Part shown: positions 1 through 8,554 of the stretch, piece by piece
How positions within the stretch are numbered: position 1 is the first letter of the stretch
Layout: every line of letters starts with the position of its first letter
Virus record (IMG/VR): IMGVR_UViG_3300037585_002230
Coordinates: 1 to 34,987 of that record
Direction: 5' to 3' (one strand)
Origin: a virus
DNA: 34,987 bases
The notes under the pieces: generated by a model
Databases searched by the model: none
What the model was told of the DNA's origin: nothing
Seen by the model: the letters and a program-made list of their open reading frames with translations, nothing else
Position numbers and translations under genes: made by a program

Positions 1-250
1 TCAGGGCCGCGAGATCCATCAAGCACTTTAACTTGGCCGAAATGATTACGTCTTGGCGGCAAAGTTTCAGAGAACCCTGGGATCTGTGATTTAATCTGAT
101 CGAGGGCAGTCCTTGCATTTCTCACCACGGGATCCCCTTCTAGCACCCCTGGCAAACCCGATTTTTTAACTTGTGCAACAACGCGCGGAACACCGGATCT
201 AATGAAATTATCAAGAGTGCTGCCAGCGTAGCGTGTTGGATCTTGCAGCG
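1..250. repeat. Terminal overlap, left copy (same as 34738-34987)
   Basis: The first 250 bases match the last 250 of the window except at two positions: 68 (C here, T at 34805) and 123 (C here, T at 34860). The overlap falls inside one open reading frame that continues across the join. This indicates a circular or permuted genome rather than fixed physical ends. The unit length is about 34,737 bp. Confidence 0.93.
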
Positions 251-2699
251 TAGAAACGAGATTACTGAAGCCCGACATAAATGTTTTGTCAGTGAGCTGG
301 TGCGCAAACACTGCAGCCACATGCCCGGCTATTTCCTGATAAGTTGCTTCATCAAGAGTGCCATCCATCATCAGTTCAGCTGCATCAGCGCCAATCATGA
401 GCGTTGTGGTGAAGGGTTCAAACGCCATATAGCTAATCCATTCACCAAGCGGATTTTCGTCCGTGACGCTACCCGGCACTCGTATTGAATATGGCCGCCA
501 GCCCTGCGCGCGCAGATTGGCTTGCATACCAGGATCAGCTGGGCCAGCTCCAGAGATGTGTCCTTGTGCAGCCAAACCACCCATAACCAGCGCAGCGCCA
601 GATCCCAAAGACATTCTTGCTATGGCCATTTCGGCAACTTGTTTGTCGAGCTGAGTAGCGCCGGGCTGAAAACCTCGCGAGATTTGGGAACGTATTTCTG
701 CGCTCATTAAACCCAGCGGTGTCCGGTCACGAAACACATATTTGAATGCGTTGTATGGCGTTTTTAGAAATGGAACAAAATATCTTAGACCCGGCACTTT
801 TTTCATATTTGAAAACGATTTGCCTACTGCGTCGAGGTCAGTTTGCAATGTCGCATATTTTGCAAAAGCATCGGCAGTTTCAATAGCTGTTGCCGGGGGA
901 TCATAAAGAAAGTTTGCAATGTGCGAGGCTAAGGCATCGCCCTCAAGCCCTTGAGCCTTACCCGTGCTTAACGCATTTTCATATAAACTCATGCGCGTGG
1001 CGATGACTTTAAAAAATGTATCTTCTGCTTCCAGTGCGCGCGTTGGTACTCGGCCAAGGGTCATAATATTGCCAAGAATATCAACTGCTGTCGCTAGCCC
1101 CCCTTCTTGCATACCTTCTGAGCTGAACGCTTTGCCTGGGCGAGATCCTTTAAATCCTTCAATTTTACTTCCAGCAACAACGCGCTCACCTGTTCTAAAC
1201 GCGCGGCCAGCGCCAGCAAAGGCATCTGTCATTGCCATGACAACACCAAATATTTGAGCGTTACCTTGTGTAAATGTAGTGCCGCCAGCTCCCCCCATTC
1301 CACGCCGAGCTGCGCCGATACCAGCAGCAACATACGTTTCTGGAATATTTGCGAATGTGGTCATCGCAGCGCCCACAGTATTTTTAAAATGCGTGATGGG
1401 TGAGCTGAGAAGCAAATTGATCCAGGCTTCATACATTGCGTCAGAGAACCGGCCAAACTTTGACATGGAGCCAAGCTGCGCAAACTTGGCTTTTTGGTGC
1501 ACTGCTGTTGCCTGTTGATTATATGCCTTCGCCATTTCACGAATGTCGCCGGTGCCGCCAAAGTCTTCAAGCATACCAGTTAGATCTTTAGCGCGCATCA
1601 TTTCTGTATCGCCAGCCCCGGATCTTGCCGGTATTTTAAACGAGCCCAACGCCCGTGCAATTTCAGTTTGTGAGCCTTTGATATTGAACTGCAGCTGCGC
1701 CACCAGCTCAAGCTGCGATCTAAATTGGAGCGCTTCCTGATCGCCGCCAAATTCTGCTTTCTTGGCTAAATCATCTAACTTTTTAATTTCAGAAATAAGA
1801 AGATCTCGCGCAGCCAGCATTGTTTCAGCAAGCCCCTGACCTTCAATATTTATAACGCTGCCAGCCGGTCTGTTTAAAATAGCGTTGCCAAGCGCTGCCT
1901 CATCCATACCCAGAAGGTCAGCCATTTGCCTGGTAACGTCTTGAGTTATTTCACCGCGCTTGGCTTCGGTTATTTCGCCCTTGTATTGCTGAGATATAGC
2001 TTCAATCGTTGAAAGCACATTGCCTTCGTCGGGTATCTTTTCATCTCCCCTAGAGCCCACCGCTCTGAAATCAGAAAGCATACCGTCACCGTCAACCGGC
2101 CTTGGGTTTGCGATGCTTGCAAGCACATCGGCAGCGTCACTATCATCGATCTTCCAGGTGTTGCCGCGCGCAAATCCTTCATAGGCATCCGCATTGCTTT
2201 GATCAAACTCTTCACCAAAGCCGAGCTCTTGCATTTCTTCCGGGCTATCAATGGGATTTGTTTCTAGAGGTGAAGGCTCAAGCTCTTGTTCGTCTAATCT
2301 TCGGCGCGCCTCATCTATAGCCTGGCGCATCTCAGGTGCAAATCCACTGCCGCCAATAACTGTGCCAGCATCCGAAACTAATGGGTCAGGCTGAACAGTT
2401 TCTGGCACAGCATCACCGGCTTCAAGCTCTTGTAGCTTGTCCAGTGCTTTATTAAGCACATCGCCTTTAGGGCTTAAACCTTTGCCAATACCACGGCGCA
2501 ATAGATTACCAGCTTGCGATGCGAGTTCGCCAAGGCCAGCAACCTCAACCCCCTCTTCTGGGTTGATCTGTTGGTTTTGTTCAAGATCCAAAGCCATCTG
2601 GTTATCGAGAACATCATTGCCCTGGAGCGGAGACAAAAGACCGCCGGTGGCTGCAGCCTCTTGGGCCAGCCTATCTGGTGCGTTAGGATTTATGGACAT
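1..2699 (-). CDS. Large internal virion (ejection-type) protein, N-terminal part; gene continues at 34233-34987
   Basis: This frame opens with ATG at 2699 (protein begins MSINPNAPDRLAQ) and runs off the left edge. Joined through the terminal overlap to the right-hand piece it makes a protein of about 1067 residues. The first 250 residues are acidic and Gln/Glu-rich. Around residue 430 there is a stretch beginning LLSSPITHFKNTVG, followed by Gly/Ala-rich, partly hydrophobic segments. Such large polyvalent proteins occur in marine podoviruses at the position of T7 gp16, and a role in the internal core or DNA ejection is inferred from position and size. No lytic transglycosylase motif is visible. 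A hairpin at 2709-2729 lies just before the start, and no strong ribosome-binding site is seen. Confidence 0.75.
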   Translation of the reverse strand, partial: MSINPNAPDRLAQEAAATGGLLSPLQGNDVLDNQMALDLEQNQQINPEEGVEVAGLGELASQAGNLLRRGIGKGLSPKGDVLNKALDKLQELEAGDAVPETVQPDPLVSDAGTVIGGSGFAPEMRQAIDEARRRLDEQELEPSPLETNPIDSPEEMQELGFGEEFDQSNADAYEGFARGNTWKIDDSDAADVLASIANPRPVDGDGMLSDFRAVGSRGDEKIPDEGNVLSTIEAISQQYKGEITEAKRGEITQDVTRQMADLLGMDEAALGNAILNRPAGSVINIEGQGLAETMLAARDLLISEIKKLDDLAKKAEFGGDQEALQFRSQLELVAQLQFNIKGSQTEIARALGSFKIPARSGAGDTEMMRAKDLTGMLEDFGGTGDIREMAKAYNQQATAVHQKAKFAQLGSMSKFGRFSDAMYEAWINLLLSSPITHFKNTVGAAMTTFANIPETYVAAGIGAARRGMGGAGGTTFTQGNAQIFGVVMAMTDAFAGAGRAFRTGERVVAGSKIEGFKGSRPGKAFSSEGMQEGGLATAVDILGNIMTLGRVPTRALEAEDTFFKVIATRMSLYENALSTGKAQGLEGDALASHIANFLYDPPATAIETADAFAKYATLQTDLDAVGKSFSNMKKVPGLRYFVPFLKTPYNAFKYVFRDRTPLGLMSAEIRSQISRGFQPGATQLDKQVAEMAIARMSLGSGAALVMGGLAAQGHISGAGPADPGMQANLRAQGWRPYSIRVPGSVTDENPLGEWISYMAFEPFTTTLMIGADAAELMMDGTLDEATYQEIAGHVAAVFAHQLTDKTFMSGFSNLVSTLQDPTRYAGSTLDNFIRSGVPRVVAQVKKSGLPGVLEGDPVVRNARTALDQIKSQIPGFSETLPPRRNHFGQVKVLDGSRGP

Positions 2700-2708
2700 G
2701 CTTTTTGA

Positions 2709-2729
2709 GCGGTTAGCTTTCGCTACCGC
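2709..2729 (-). other. Hairpin with GAAA tetraloop before the internal virion gene
   Basis: Read on the minus strand, GCGGTAGC and GCTAACCGC pair with one bulged A around a GAAA loop, ending about 9 bases before the ATG at 2699. No T-run follows on the minus strand, so it is unlikely to terminate the late transcript. It may be an RNA processing or stability element. Confidence 0.4.
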
Positions 2730-2761
2730 CTTTCACCTTTTCAGTTATTGTATGTTTGCTT

Positions 2762-2926
2762 TTAAGCGTTTGCTTTTTTAACTGATCCCGTCACATACAA
2801 TTGCTGTGACGTTTTGCCTGTTTGTTTAGCAGCGATCTGCCTACGCAGCTGCTTAACCACAAAATCATCTTCACTAGCGCCCTCCGCTAGTTCATCTTGT
2901 AGCTGTTGTTCCAAGGTATTCGCCAT
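2762..2926 (-). CDS. Small hypothetical protein, 54 aa, in the internal virion gene cluster
   Basis: ATG at 2926 is preceded at good spacing by GGAGG (minus strand, about 2936-2940). The frame overlaps the end of the upstream 987-residue gene by 35 bases. The peptide begins MANTLEQQLQDELAEG and ends in a basic tail (VKKANA). It is charged and probably helical, with no membrane segment. The strong ribosome-binding site and the fit between the flanking virion genes support it as real. I do not recognise its function; a small virion or assembly protein is possible from context. Confidence 0.6.
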   Translation of the reverse strand: MANTLEQQLQDELAEGASEDDFVVKQLRRQIAAKQTGKTSQQLYVTGSVKKANA

Positions 2927-5855
2927 AACTCGTACCTCCAATTATCCATTCTGATCCAGAACGGTCAGTATTTTTATATACATTCGTTTCGTAATTTACA
3001 ACGTCTGCATATGTTATTCCTTCTATTTTGCTTACATCTCGCAAGACTTTTCGCAAGTCTTTTCGTTTTTGGTCAAATATTTTTTCAGCATTTGCTGGAT
3101 CAAACGCATCATCAAACTCTGGAATGTATTGGAACCGTATCCCAACCAACCCAGCTGTTGCATCATCTGTTCCAGCTTGCACATCTACTCGATCTGCTTG
3201 GCGCGCATCTGTAACAAAGGTAAACCCGTCAATGCCTTTTGCTCTTAGAATGGCAGTGATTTGCTGCGCATAATCCACACCCTGTCTTTCTTTGAAATAC
3301 ACCTCAACGCCTGGTCTGGCATTTTGTGTACCGTCAGGAACTACCTTAGATAAAAACACAGCGTCTTGATCATATTTACGCCCAGCCTCAACCAACGATT
3401 TTGTCACCTCGCTTGGGTCAAAATCTGTCTGCGTCACAATTTCAAAATTTAACGCTCTTTCAGTATCGCCCATAAATTCGCCAAGCGTGTTGTTTGCTTG
3501 GTAGGCAATGACTTTTTGATCAGCTGCAAGTGGCGCAGTCAGCTCACTTGCGAGCTCCGCTTGCTCTGGGTTTGTCGGGATCTGGTCTGGCCGCTCTCTC
3601 GAAACACCAGCAACAAATCTTTGCGGTTCACCTTCTAGCGTTTGCAGCTCGGCCTTTGCAGCTATTTTGCTTGCGGTATTATCTTTAGTGGCTTGTGCCA
3701 AGCGCGTGGCATATTCTTTGTCAGTTTCTTTTTGTAATTTTTTTGGTGGGTTAAATTTTGCGTTAATTATAGATCTTAGTTCTTTGACCCGATCCCTGTC
3801 TGGTGAACCACCAAAGACGCTTTCGTAATCCATCGAGCCGCCTTCGCCAGCCTTTGATGTCCATCCGTTTGCAGTCCATTTTTCTTTTTCCATGAACCAA
3901 ACAATGGCTTGCAAATCATCTGGGCCAATATCCCCCAAATTTGGATCAAACGCTTTTATTTGCCCAGCGTTGTTTAGCGCGCTTGCTGCTTCGCTAAAGA
4001 CTTCCTGACCAAACCCAAACTCGCCGCCAATGCGTGGATCATCTAATGTTGACCCCGTCAAATGTTTACCGGCTACAGCTTTCTCAGCTGGTGGTGGTAT
4101 CCTTGGCAAATTGGCGATATCGCGCAAATAACGTGCAGCCCAGACATCAATAGTTGCTTCGTTACCAAACCCAATTAGGTTGCCAGTAAAGTTTATGGTT
4201 TTAGGCGATTGGTTTACTTTGACCTGTCTGAACATGTTTAGCAGGGCTTCTGTCGCTGCCGGGCTGTTTGCTCCAAACATTTTACCAGCAGCGTTTCTTA
4301 TTAACCTAAATTCATCTTGTTCGTCTTTGTCTCTCGCAAATAAAGCGCCGCCTTTTTTACCACCGCTCGCAAGATGTTCTTGATACGCTTTAATTTCAAC
4401 GTCAAACTCGCCGCGCACAAATTGTCTTAGAACACTCAGTGAGTTCTCGTAGTTTCGCTGCACATTGGTCTGCGCTGACGTTGCCCCTAAAATGTCTGCG
4501 AACACATCAGCTAAGCCGCCAAACTCCTGGCGCAAACGTGACCGCATTGATCGATACCAATTTGCTTGTTTAATGATATCAATAGCTGCTTGATCCCCAG
4601 CCTGGGCGCGCGCCAACACCGCATTAACATCGGTAACAGTTTGATCAATTAACCTTTGCCTATGGACAAGTGCCTTCATTCTGCCTTTAGGCGTGTGAAA
4701 GGCATAGGCTGGCTGTTTCCATTTGATCTCTACATTGCCTTCTTTATCCAGCGTAAAGACCGGCCCCTTTGCATCCACGTTAATTTCAATTGGCAACCAG
4801 CCGTCACCTTTTGGGTACTCATTTTTAATTCTCAGCGCTTCCGTTTGCGCTTGGCTAAATAGCTCTTGGTTTAGTGTGCCATCCTTTGTTGCAGCTGCCT
4901 TTAAGCTCGCTGTTTCTTTTCTATTCAGCTTGGCTGTTTCTTGCGCTGCCAAGTTGCCCAGGTTGCTACCAACAACAGGCATCTCGCCTTCCTGGGTTAA
5001 TCGATCACGCACTGCTCTAACCACAATAGGAGCTGCATCGATGGCACCGACAAACGCAGGGCCAAGTGCTAGACCAGCTCCACCAGCAATTAAAGTTTGC
5101 GTTGGGTCAACGCCATCACGAACACCAGCCTCAATCTCTACGCCCTGACGCAATAAGTCATCGATAGATCCGTATGCACCGCCCTCAAGTGCGGCTATGA
5201 CGTATGGATTTTTCAGCTTATTTTTTAGCGCTTGCGCAAAAGTTTTTTTCGTCATCTGCTTTGCTGCAGATCTACCAATAAACCCAAGGCCAAGCGAGCC
5301 AAGCCCGGCATATGTTGTCGGATCTGTCGCTAAGCCCTTAAACATGCGCTTGGTGCCGTTCCAGGTAAAATTAGGGAGCTCATCATACATTTGCATCATC
5401 ACAACCATGTTGAGCGCAGTTTGCTCATCGAGGCCGCGCAGCTTCACATAGTCAGCCGCCATCTTGGTCATATTGTAATTAAACTGCCCCATGAACTCGA
5501 CGCCCCACCGGGCATAGTCTTCATCAGTCTTCGGCCCTTGCGGCCCTGCCAGCTGCATAGGGCGCGGTGTGTTTGACGGCGCGCCGTTCCACATCTCATA
5601 AATATGTCTGCTGCTTTTTGCCCACTGCGCACCTTCGGGTGAGCTGACATCCACCAATTCATCTTCAGCCAAACCGCCATCATTTTCAGCCTGGTCAGAC
5701 GATGCTTGCAAGCTTGCATTGGGCGTATTGGTGTCCATGACATAACCGGGCTCAATACCTACTTTTAAACTGCTCTGAAGGCCGCGCATATACGGGCCGT
5801 CAGTGTACTGCAGTTTATGCCGCTGGTTCACATAGTCTTCGACAATATCACTCAT
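2892..5855 (-). CDS. Large internal virion protein, 987 aa
   Basis: A long soluble protein between the gp15-position gene and the terminal internal virion gene. The N-terminal 150 residues are acidic. Around residues 190-290 there are Gly/Ala-rich, weakly hydrophobic stretches compatible with membrane interaction during ejection. The middle part (about 440-700) has conserved-looking segments such as EATIDVWAARYLRDI and LQAIVWFMEKEKW that recur in large virion proteins of marine podoviruses. The C-terminal part contains charged segments and no visible catalytic motif. A good AGGAA ribosome-binding site precedes ATG at 5855, two bases after the upstream gene. Role as an internal core or ejection protein is inferred from position relative to T7 genes 15 and 16. 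Confidence 0.7.
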   Translation of the reverse strand: MSDIVEDYVNQRHKLQYTDGPYMRGLQSSLKVGIEPGYVMDTNTPNASLQASSDQAENDGGLAEDELVDVSSPEGAQWAKSSRHIYEMWNGAPSNTPRPMQLAGPQGPKTDEDYARWGVEFMGQFNYNMTKMAADYVKLRGLDEQTALNMVVMMQMYDELPNFTWNGTKRMFKGLATDPTTYAGLGSLGLGFIGRSAAKQMTKKTFAQALKNKLKNPYVIAALEGGAYGSIDDLLRQGVEIEAGVRDGVDPTQTLIAGGAGLALGPAFVGAIDAAPIVVRAVRDRLTQEGEMPVVGSNLGNLAAQETAKLNRKETASLKAAATKDGTLNQELFSQAQTEALRIKNEYPKGDGWLPIEINVDAKGPVFTLDKEGNVEIKWKQPAYAFHTPKGRMKALVHRQRLIDQTVTDVNAVLARAQAGDQAAIDIIKQANWYRSMRSRLRQEFGGLADVFADILGATSAQTNVQRNYENSLSVLRQFVRGEFDVEIKAYQEHLASGGKKGGALFARDKDEQDEFRLIRNAAGKMFGANSPAATEALLNMFRQVKVNQSPKTINFTGNLIGFGNEATIDVWAARYLRDIANLPRIPPPAEKAVAGKHLTGSTLDDPRIGGEFGFGQEVFSEAASALNNAGQIKAFDPNLGDIGPDDLQAIVWFMEKEKWTANGWTSKAGEGGSMDYESVFGGSPDRDRVKELRSIINAKFNPPKKLQKETDKEYATRLAQATKDNTASKIAAKAELQTLEGEPQRFVAGVSRERPDQIPTNPEQAELASELTAPLAADQKVIAYQANNTLGEFMGDTERALNFEIVTQTDFDPSEVTKSLVEAGRKYDQDAVFLSKVVPDGTQNARPGVEVYFKERQGVDYAQQITAILRAKGIDGFTFVTDARQADRVDVQAGTDDATAGLVGIRFQYIPEFDDAFDPANAEKIFDQKRKDLRKVLRDVSKIEGITYADVVNYETNVYKNTDRSGSEWIIGGTSYGEYLGTTATR

Positions 5856-5857
5856 TA

Positions 5858-7618
5858 TTAAGTTCCTGAGTTTTCTATAGAGTTACCAGGGCCAGGTGCA
5901 GCTGTTTCACGCCTTGTTCGCTCGTAAAACTTGCGCAACAAAATTAACTGCTCCATGTCTGCAGCTTTTTCAAATTGGCTAATGTCATCATTTGCATTGA
6001 TTGCGGCTTGCGCTTCAGCCATCGCTGGTTGTGTCAAAACAAAATTAATATTACCTGGGCTATCAATGAGCGGAAAGTATGTATCCATAAAGCGGCTTGT
6101 TAATCCAACAAATGGCAGTTCTCTTTCTTCGCCCTCAGTAATTTGATCACGCAGCAACTCAAACGCTTCTTTTGGTGTAAAATTAGGAGAGGTTGCCAGC
6201 TCGTAATATTTCACCTTCGCATCAAAAAACCGCTGATCTTTAGCGGCATCTTCTGGTGTTGTTTGCCCAGCAATAGTAAACTGAAAACCTTCTTCATCAC
6301 GGGCAAAGCGCGTATTAATCAATTTATCGTATTGCCTGAGATCGCGTAACTCTTTTGCTGCAGCTGAACTTGTGCGCGCTGCACCGGCTGTATCAAGGAT
6401 TTGCAACACGCTGGAGAGCGTTGATACTTTTACACCCTTATTATTTTCAACGAGCTGCAGAGCTGCATTTCTTACTGCCGTAATTTCTTCCTCAGTTTCA
6501 GCCGCTCGCGCACGGTTTAAAATGCCAAAAGTTGCTGCACGATCTACTGGGATATCCGAGTCATCAGTGAGCGCATCGCTGACTATTTTAGCTATCGAGG
6601 TGTTTATATCCCCATCTCTTAACGCATCAGAAATGTCATCAAGTTTTGGCTTGTTATTGCCGGTGTCTTGAAAATCAATAAGCTGCGCAAGCAGCTCTCT
6701 GTCGTTTTGTTTAACTCTTTGCGTTTCTTCTTTTTGCGCAGCTGCACTGCTTGCGCGGTCTTGGGACTCGGCCTCGTTTTGCATCGCTACCGATGTGGTT
6801 AGCGCCTGATTGGCCAGCGTAATGCTTTTGCCTGGTGCAATGTCTGGGAATGCCTTGCCGTCCAGTAAGTTATTAACGAGCTGATCTATCACTGTTGTGT
6901 TGCCAGTTTGCTTGGCATTCAACAGCATTGTGCGAACTGTATTTTCTTGGATGTTTGCCTTTGTGCCGCTCTCATATTCAAAGACTTTATCGGGGCCAAT
7001 CAGACCGCGCGCGGCCATGTTTTCAAAAACACTTGCCGAACTTTTTTGCCCTGCGCCGTCAATTCCGAAAAGATACAATCTAGCATCAGCTTGCTGGGCA
7101 GCATATTCTGGCGATGCCGGGCGCGATAGAACGTCTTGCGCCTGACGCACCTTTTTCATCTCAGAATTAAATGCAGCTCCGATCTGACGCCGCCGAGCTT
7201 CTTTGTTTATTGTGATCGACGCATTTGTCAGCGTTGCCAGGCTTCGGTTTTTAAAACGCTTGGAAACGACACCGTCATCCAAACCTATGGCCAGTTTTGA
7301 CACAAGCAATTGAGCTCTGGACTTAAAGCTTTTTGGCCCCTTTCCCATAACAACGCTTGGGCTTTCTGTTTGCGTCTGCAGCTCCAGATCCGCGAGCTGG
7401 GTTGCAAACATGACCTCGGCCTCATTCAGCTCGGTCTGCCGCTTTTCTGTGAGCATACGGCTGTACAGATCCATTGATTGGTTCGCCAGCTCTTCACCAA
7501 AGCTTGCAAGCGCGCGGCTATCCTGGCTCAGCGCGCCGGGGCTGGCTTGCGTTGTCAGCCTGGATGCGCCCTGCGGCGTGGCCATCTGCGTCTGCGAATT
7601 ATAGACAGGAACCTTCAT
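5858..7618 (-). CDS. Internal virion protein, gp15-position, 586 aa
   Basis: The protein begins MKVPVYNSQTQMATPQ and is rich in Ala, Gln, Glu and Lys, predicted mostly helical with long coiled-coil-like stretches (about residues 50-110 and 285-320) and no membrane segment. ATG at 7618 overlaps the stop of the gp14-like gene (ATGA), implying translational coupling. Its place after gp13- and gp14-like genes and before two very large virion proteins matches T7 gene 15, whose product is part of the ejected internal core. Sequence alone does not give a family assignment. Confidence 0.65.
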   Translation of the reverse strand: MKVPVYNSQTQMATPQGASRLTTQASPGALSQDSRALASFGEELANQSMDLYSRMLTEKRQTELNEAEVMFATQLADLELQTQTESPSVVMGKGPKSFKSRAQLLVSKLAIGLDDGVVSKRFKNRSLATLTNASITINKEARRRQIGAAFNSEMKKVRQAQDVLSRPASPEYAAQQADARLYLFGIDGAGQKSSASVFENMAARGLIGPDKVFEYESGTKANIQENTVRTMLLNAKQTGNTTVIDQLVNNLLDGKAFPDIAPGKSITLANQALTTSVAMQNEAESQDRASSAAAQKEETQRVKQNDRELLAQLIDFQDTGNNKPKLDDISDALRDGDINTSIAKIVSDALTDDSDIPVDRAATFGILNRARAAETEEEITAVRNAALQLVENNKGVKVSTLSSVLQILDTAGAARTSSAAAKELRDLRQYDKLINTRFARDEEGFQFTIAGQTTPEDAAKDQRFFDAKVKYYELATSPNFTPKEAFELLRDQITEGEERELPFVGLTSRFMDTYFPLIDSPGNINFVLTQPAMAEAQAAINANDDISQFEKAADMEQLILLRKFYERTRRETAAPGPGNSIENSGT

Positions 7619-8118
7619 GCAAACTTCCCGATTTTATAGGCGTTCATGGCACCGCTCATCAATGACGATCCAGCTTGGATCTGCCCGGCACGTTGCGCTG
7701 CTTTTCCGTACATGCGCTGCAGTTTGCCTTCGAGCTCTGAATTTAGCGCAGCCTCTTCGCGCGCCTGTTTGCCCAGCTTGATATTGTAGATATTGCTGGC
7801 TATTTCCGTTTCAGCCTCTTGCGCCGATTCCAATTGAACTGCCAAAGCAGATCCGCTGGTGGCCACGACATTGTTGTGCGAAAACGCCATGCGCTGGGCA
7901 TCCGCAAAGTCTTTATAGTTTTTGCGAAACTTTTCGACCTGGGCGGTTTCAATAAACTCAACGCGCTCTGCATTAATCCGCTCGGCTTCTGCATTGCGAT
8001 CTTGCACCTGGGCATTGTAATCGTGCGCTGCCTTCGCATCATTGCCAGCTTGGATCTGCCCGACAGCTGTCACAGCCGTACCCACGGCGTTCATTATCAA
8101 TAATGCTTCAAGTCCCAT
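7615..8118 (-). CDS. Internal virion protein, T7 gp14-like, 167 aa
   Basis: The N-terminus (about residues 5-25, LLIMNAVGTAVTAVGQIQAG) is a short hydrophobic helix, followed by a long helical region rich in Ala, Glu, Gln and Arg (AHDYNAQVQDRNAEAERIN). This layout, and the later segment near residue 80 (SHNNVVATSGSALAV), are typical of gp14-like core proteins of T7-like phages, which form part of the channel for DNA ejection. The gene overlaps its neighbours on both sides by a few bases, in the tail/core operon. Confidence 0.75.
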   Translation of the reverse strand: MGLEALLIMNAVGTAVTAVGQIQAGNDAKAAHDYNAQVQDRNAEAERINAERVEFIETAQVEKFRKNYKDFADAQRMAFSHNNVVATSGSALAVQLESAQEAETEIASNIYNIKLGKQAREEAALNSELEGKLQRMYGKAAQRAGQIQAGSSLMSGAMNAYKIGKFA

Positions 8119-8554
8119 TGAACCAAGCCATCCTTATAAAGTCTTCGCCATTCTGGCCGTAGCGTTTCATCAAGCCTTCGTCTTTGAAGCCCATGAATTT
8201 TGCAAAGCGCAGCGCCTCTGGCCAATCAGCTCGACATGCTGCTTGCACTCGCCAGAGCCCCAAAGCCTTTGCGGTATTTTCGTAAATGCCTGACCTTGCC
8301 AGGCGCGCAAAAGATCGTGCCTTGAGATTGATGCGCGCGGATCCAAGAAACCATGCCTCGCCCACACCTTCCCACATTTCAGTGATGCCGACACAGGCCA
8401 CCAGGTGACCATGATCAAGCACCGTGAAGCTCCAGCCGGGCCGCTCTAAACTGCCAGCGTACTGCTTCACAAAAATCTGCTTACCCGTGCCAGAGCTCAG
8501 ATCGCCATCGATCAGATCTTTGAGATGCTCTTGCCGGTATTCTATGACCCTCAT
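8108..8554 (-). CDS. GNAT-fold protein, T7 gp13-like internal virion/assembly protein, 148 aa
   Basis: The sequence has the look of an acetyltransferase fold (N-terminal MRVIEYRQEHLKDL, central LVACVGITEMWEGVGEAWFLG, then YENTAKALGLWRVQAACRADWPEALRFAKFMGF, where a GNAT aligns its last helix and strand). T7 gp13 and related DUF2833 proteins share this fold and sit between the tail tube genes and gp14, as here. The usual acetyl-CoA pyrophosphate loop is not clear, so catalysis is doubtful. Start and stop overlap both neighbours. Confidence 0.75.
   Translation of the reverse strand: MRVIEYRQEHLKDLIDGDLSSGTGKQIFVKQYAGSLERPGWSFTVLDHGHLVACVGITEMWEGVGEAWFLGSARINLKARSFARLARSGIYENTAKALGLWRVQAACRADWPEALRFAKFMGFKDEGLMKRYGQNGEDFIRMAWFNGT

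Noticed and set aside
4723-5148. Long plus-strand frames within the virion genes (also near 2437-2781, 11802-12002 and 16377-16691)
   Set aside because: They are antisense shadows of well supported minus-strand genes, have no ribosome-binding sites and no recognisable protein character.
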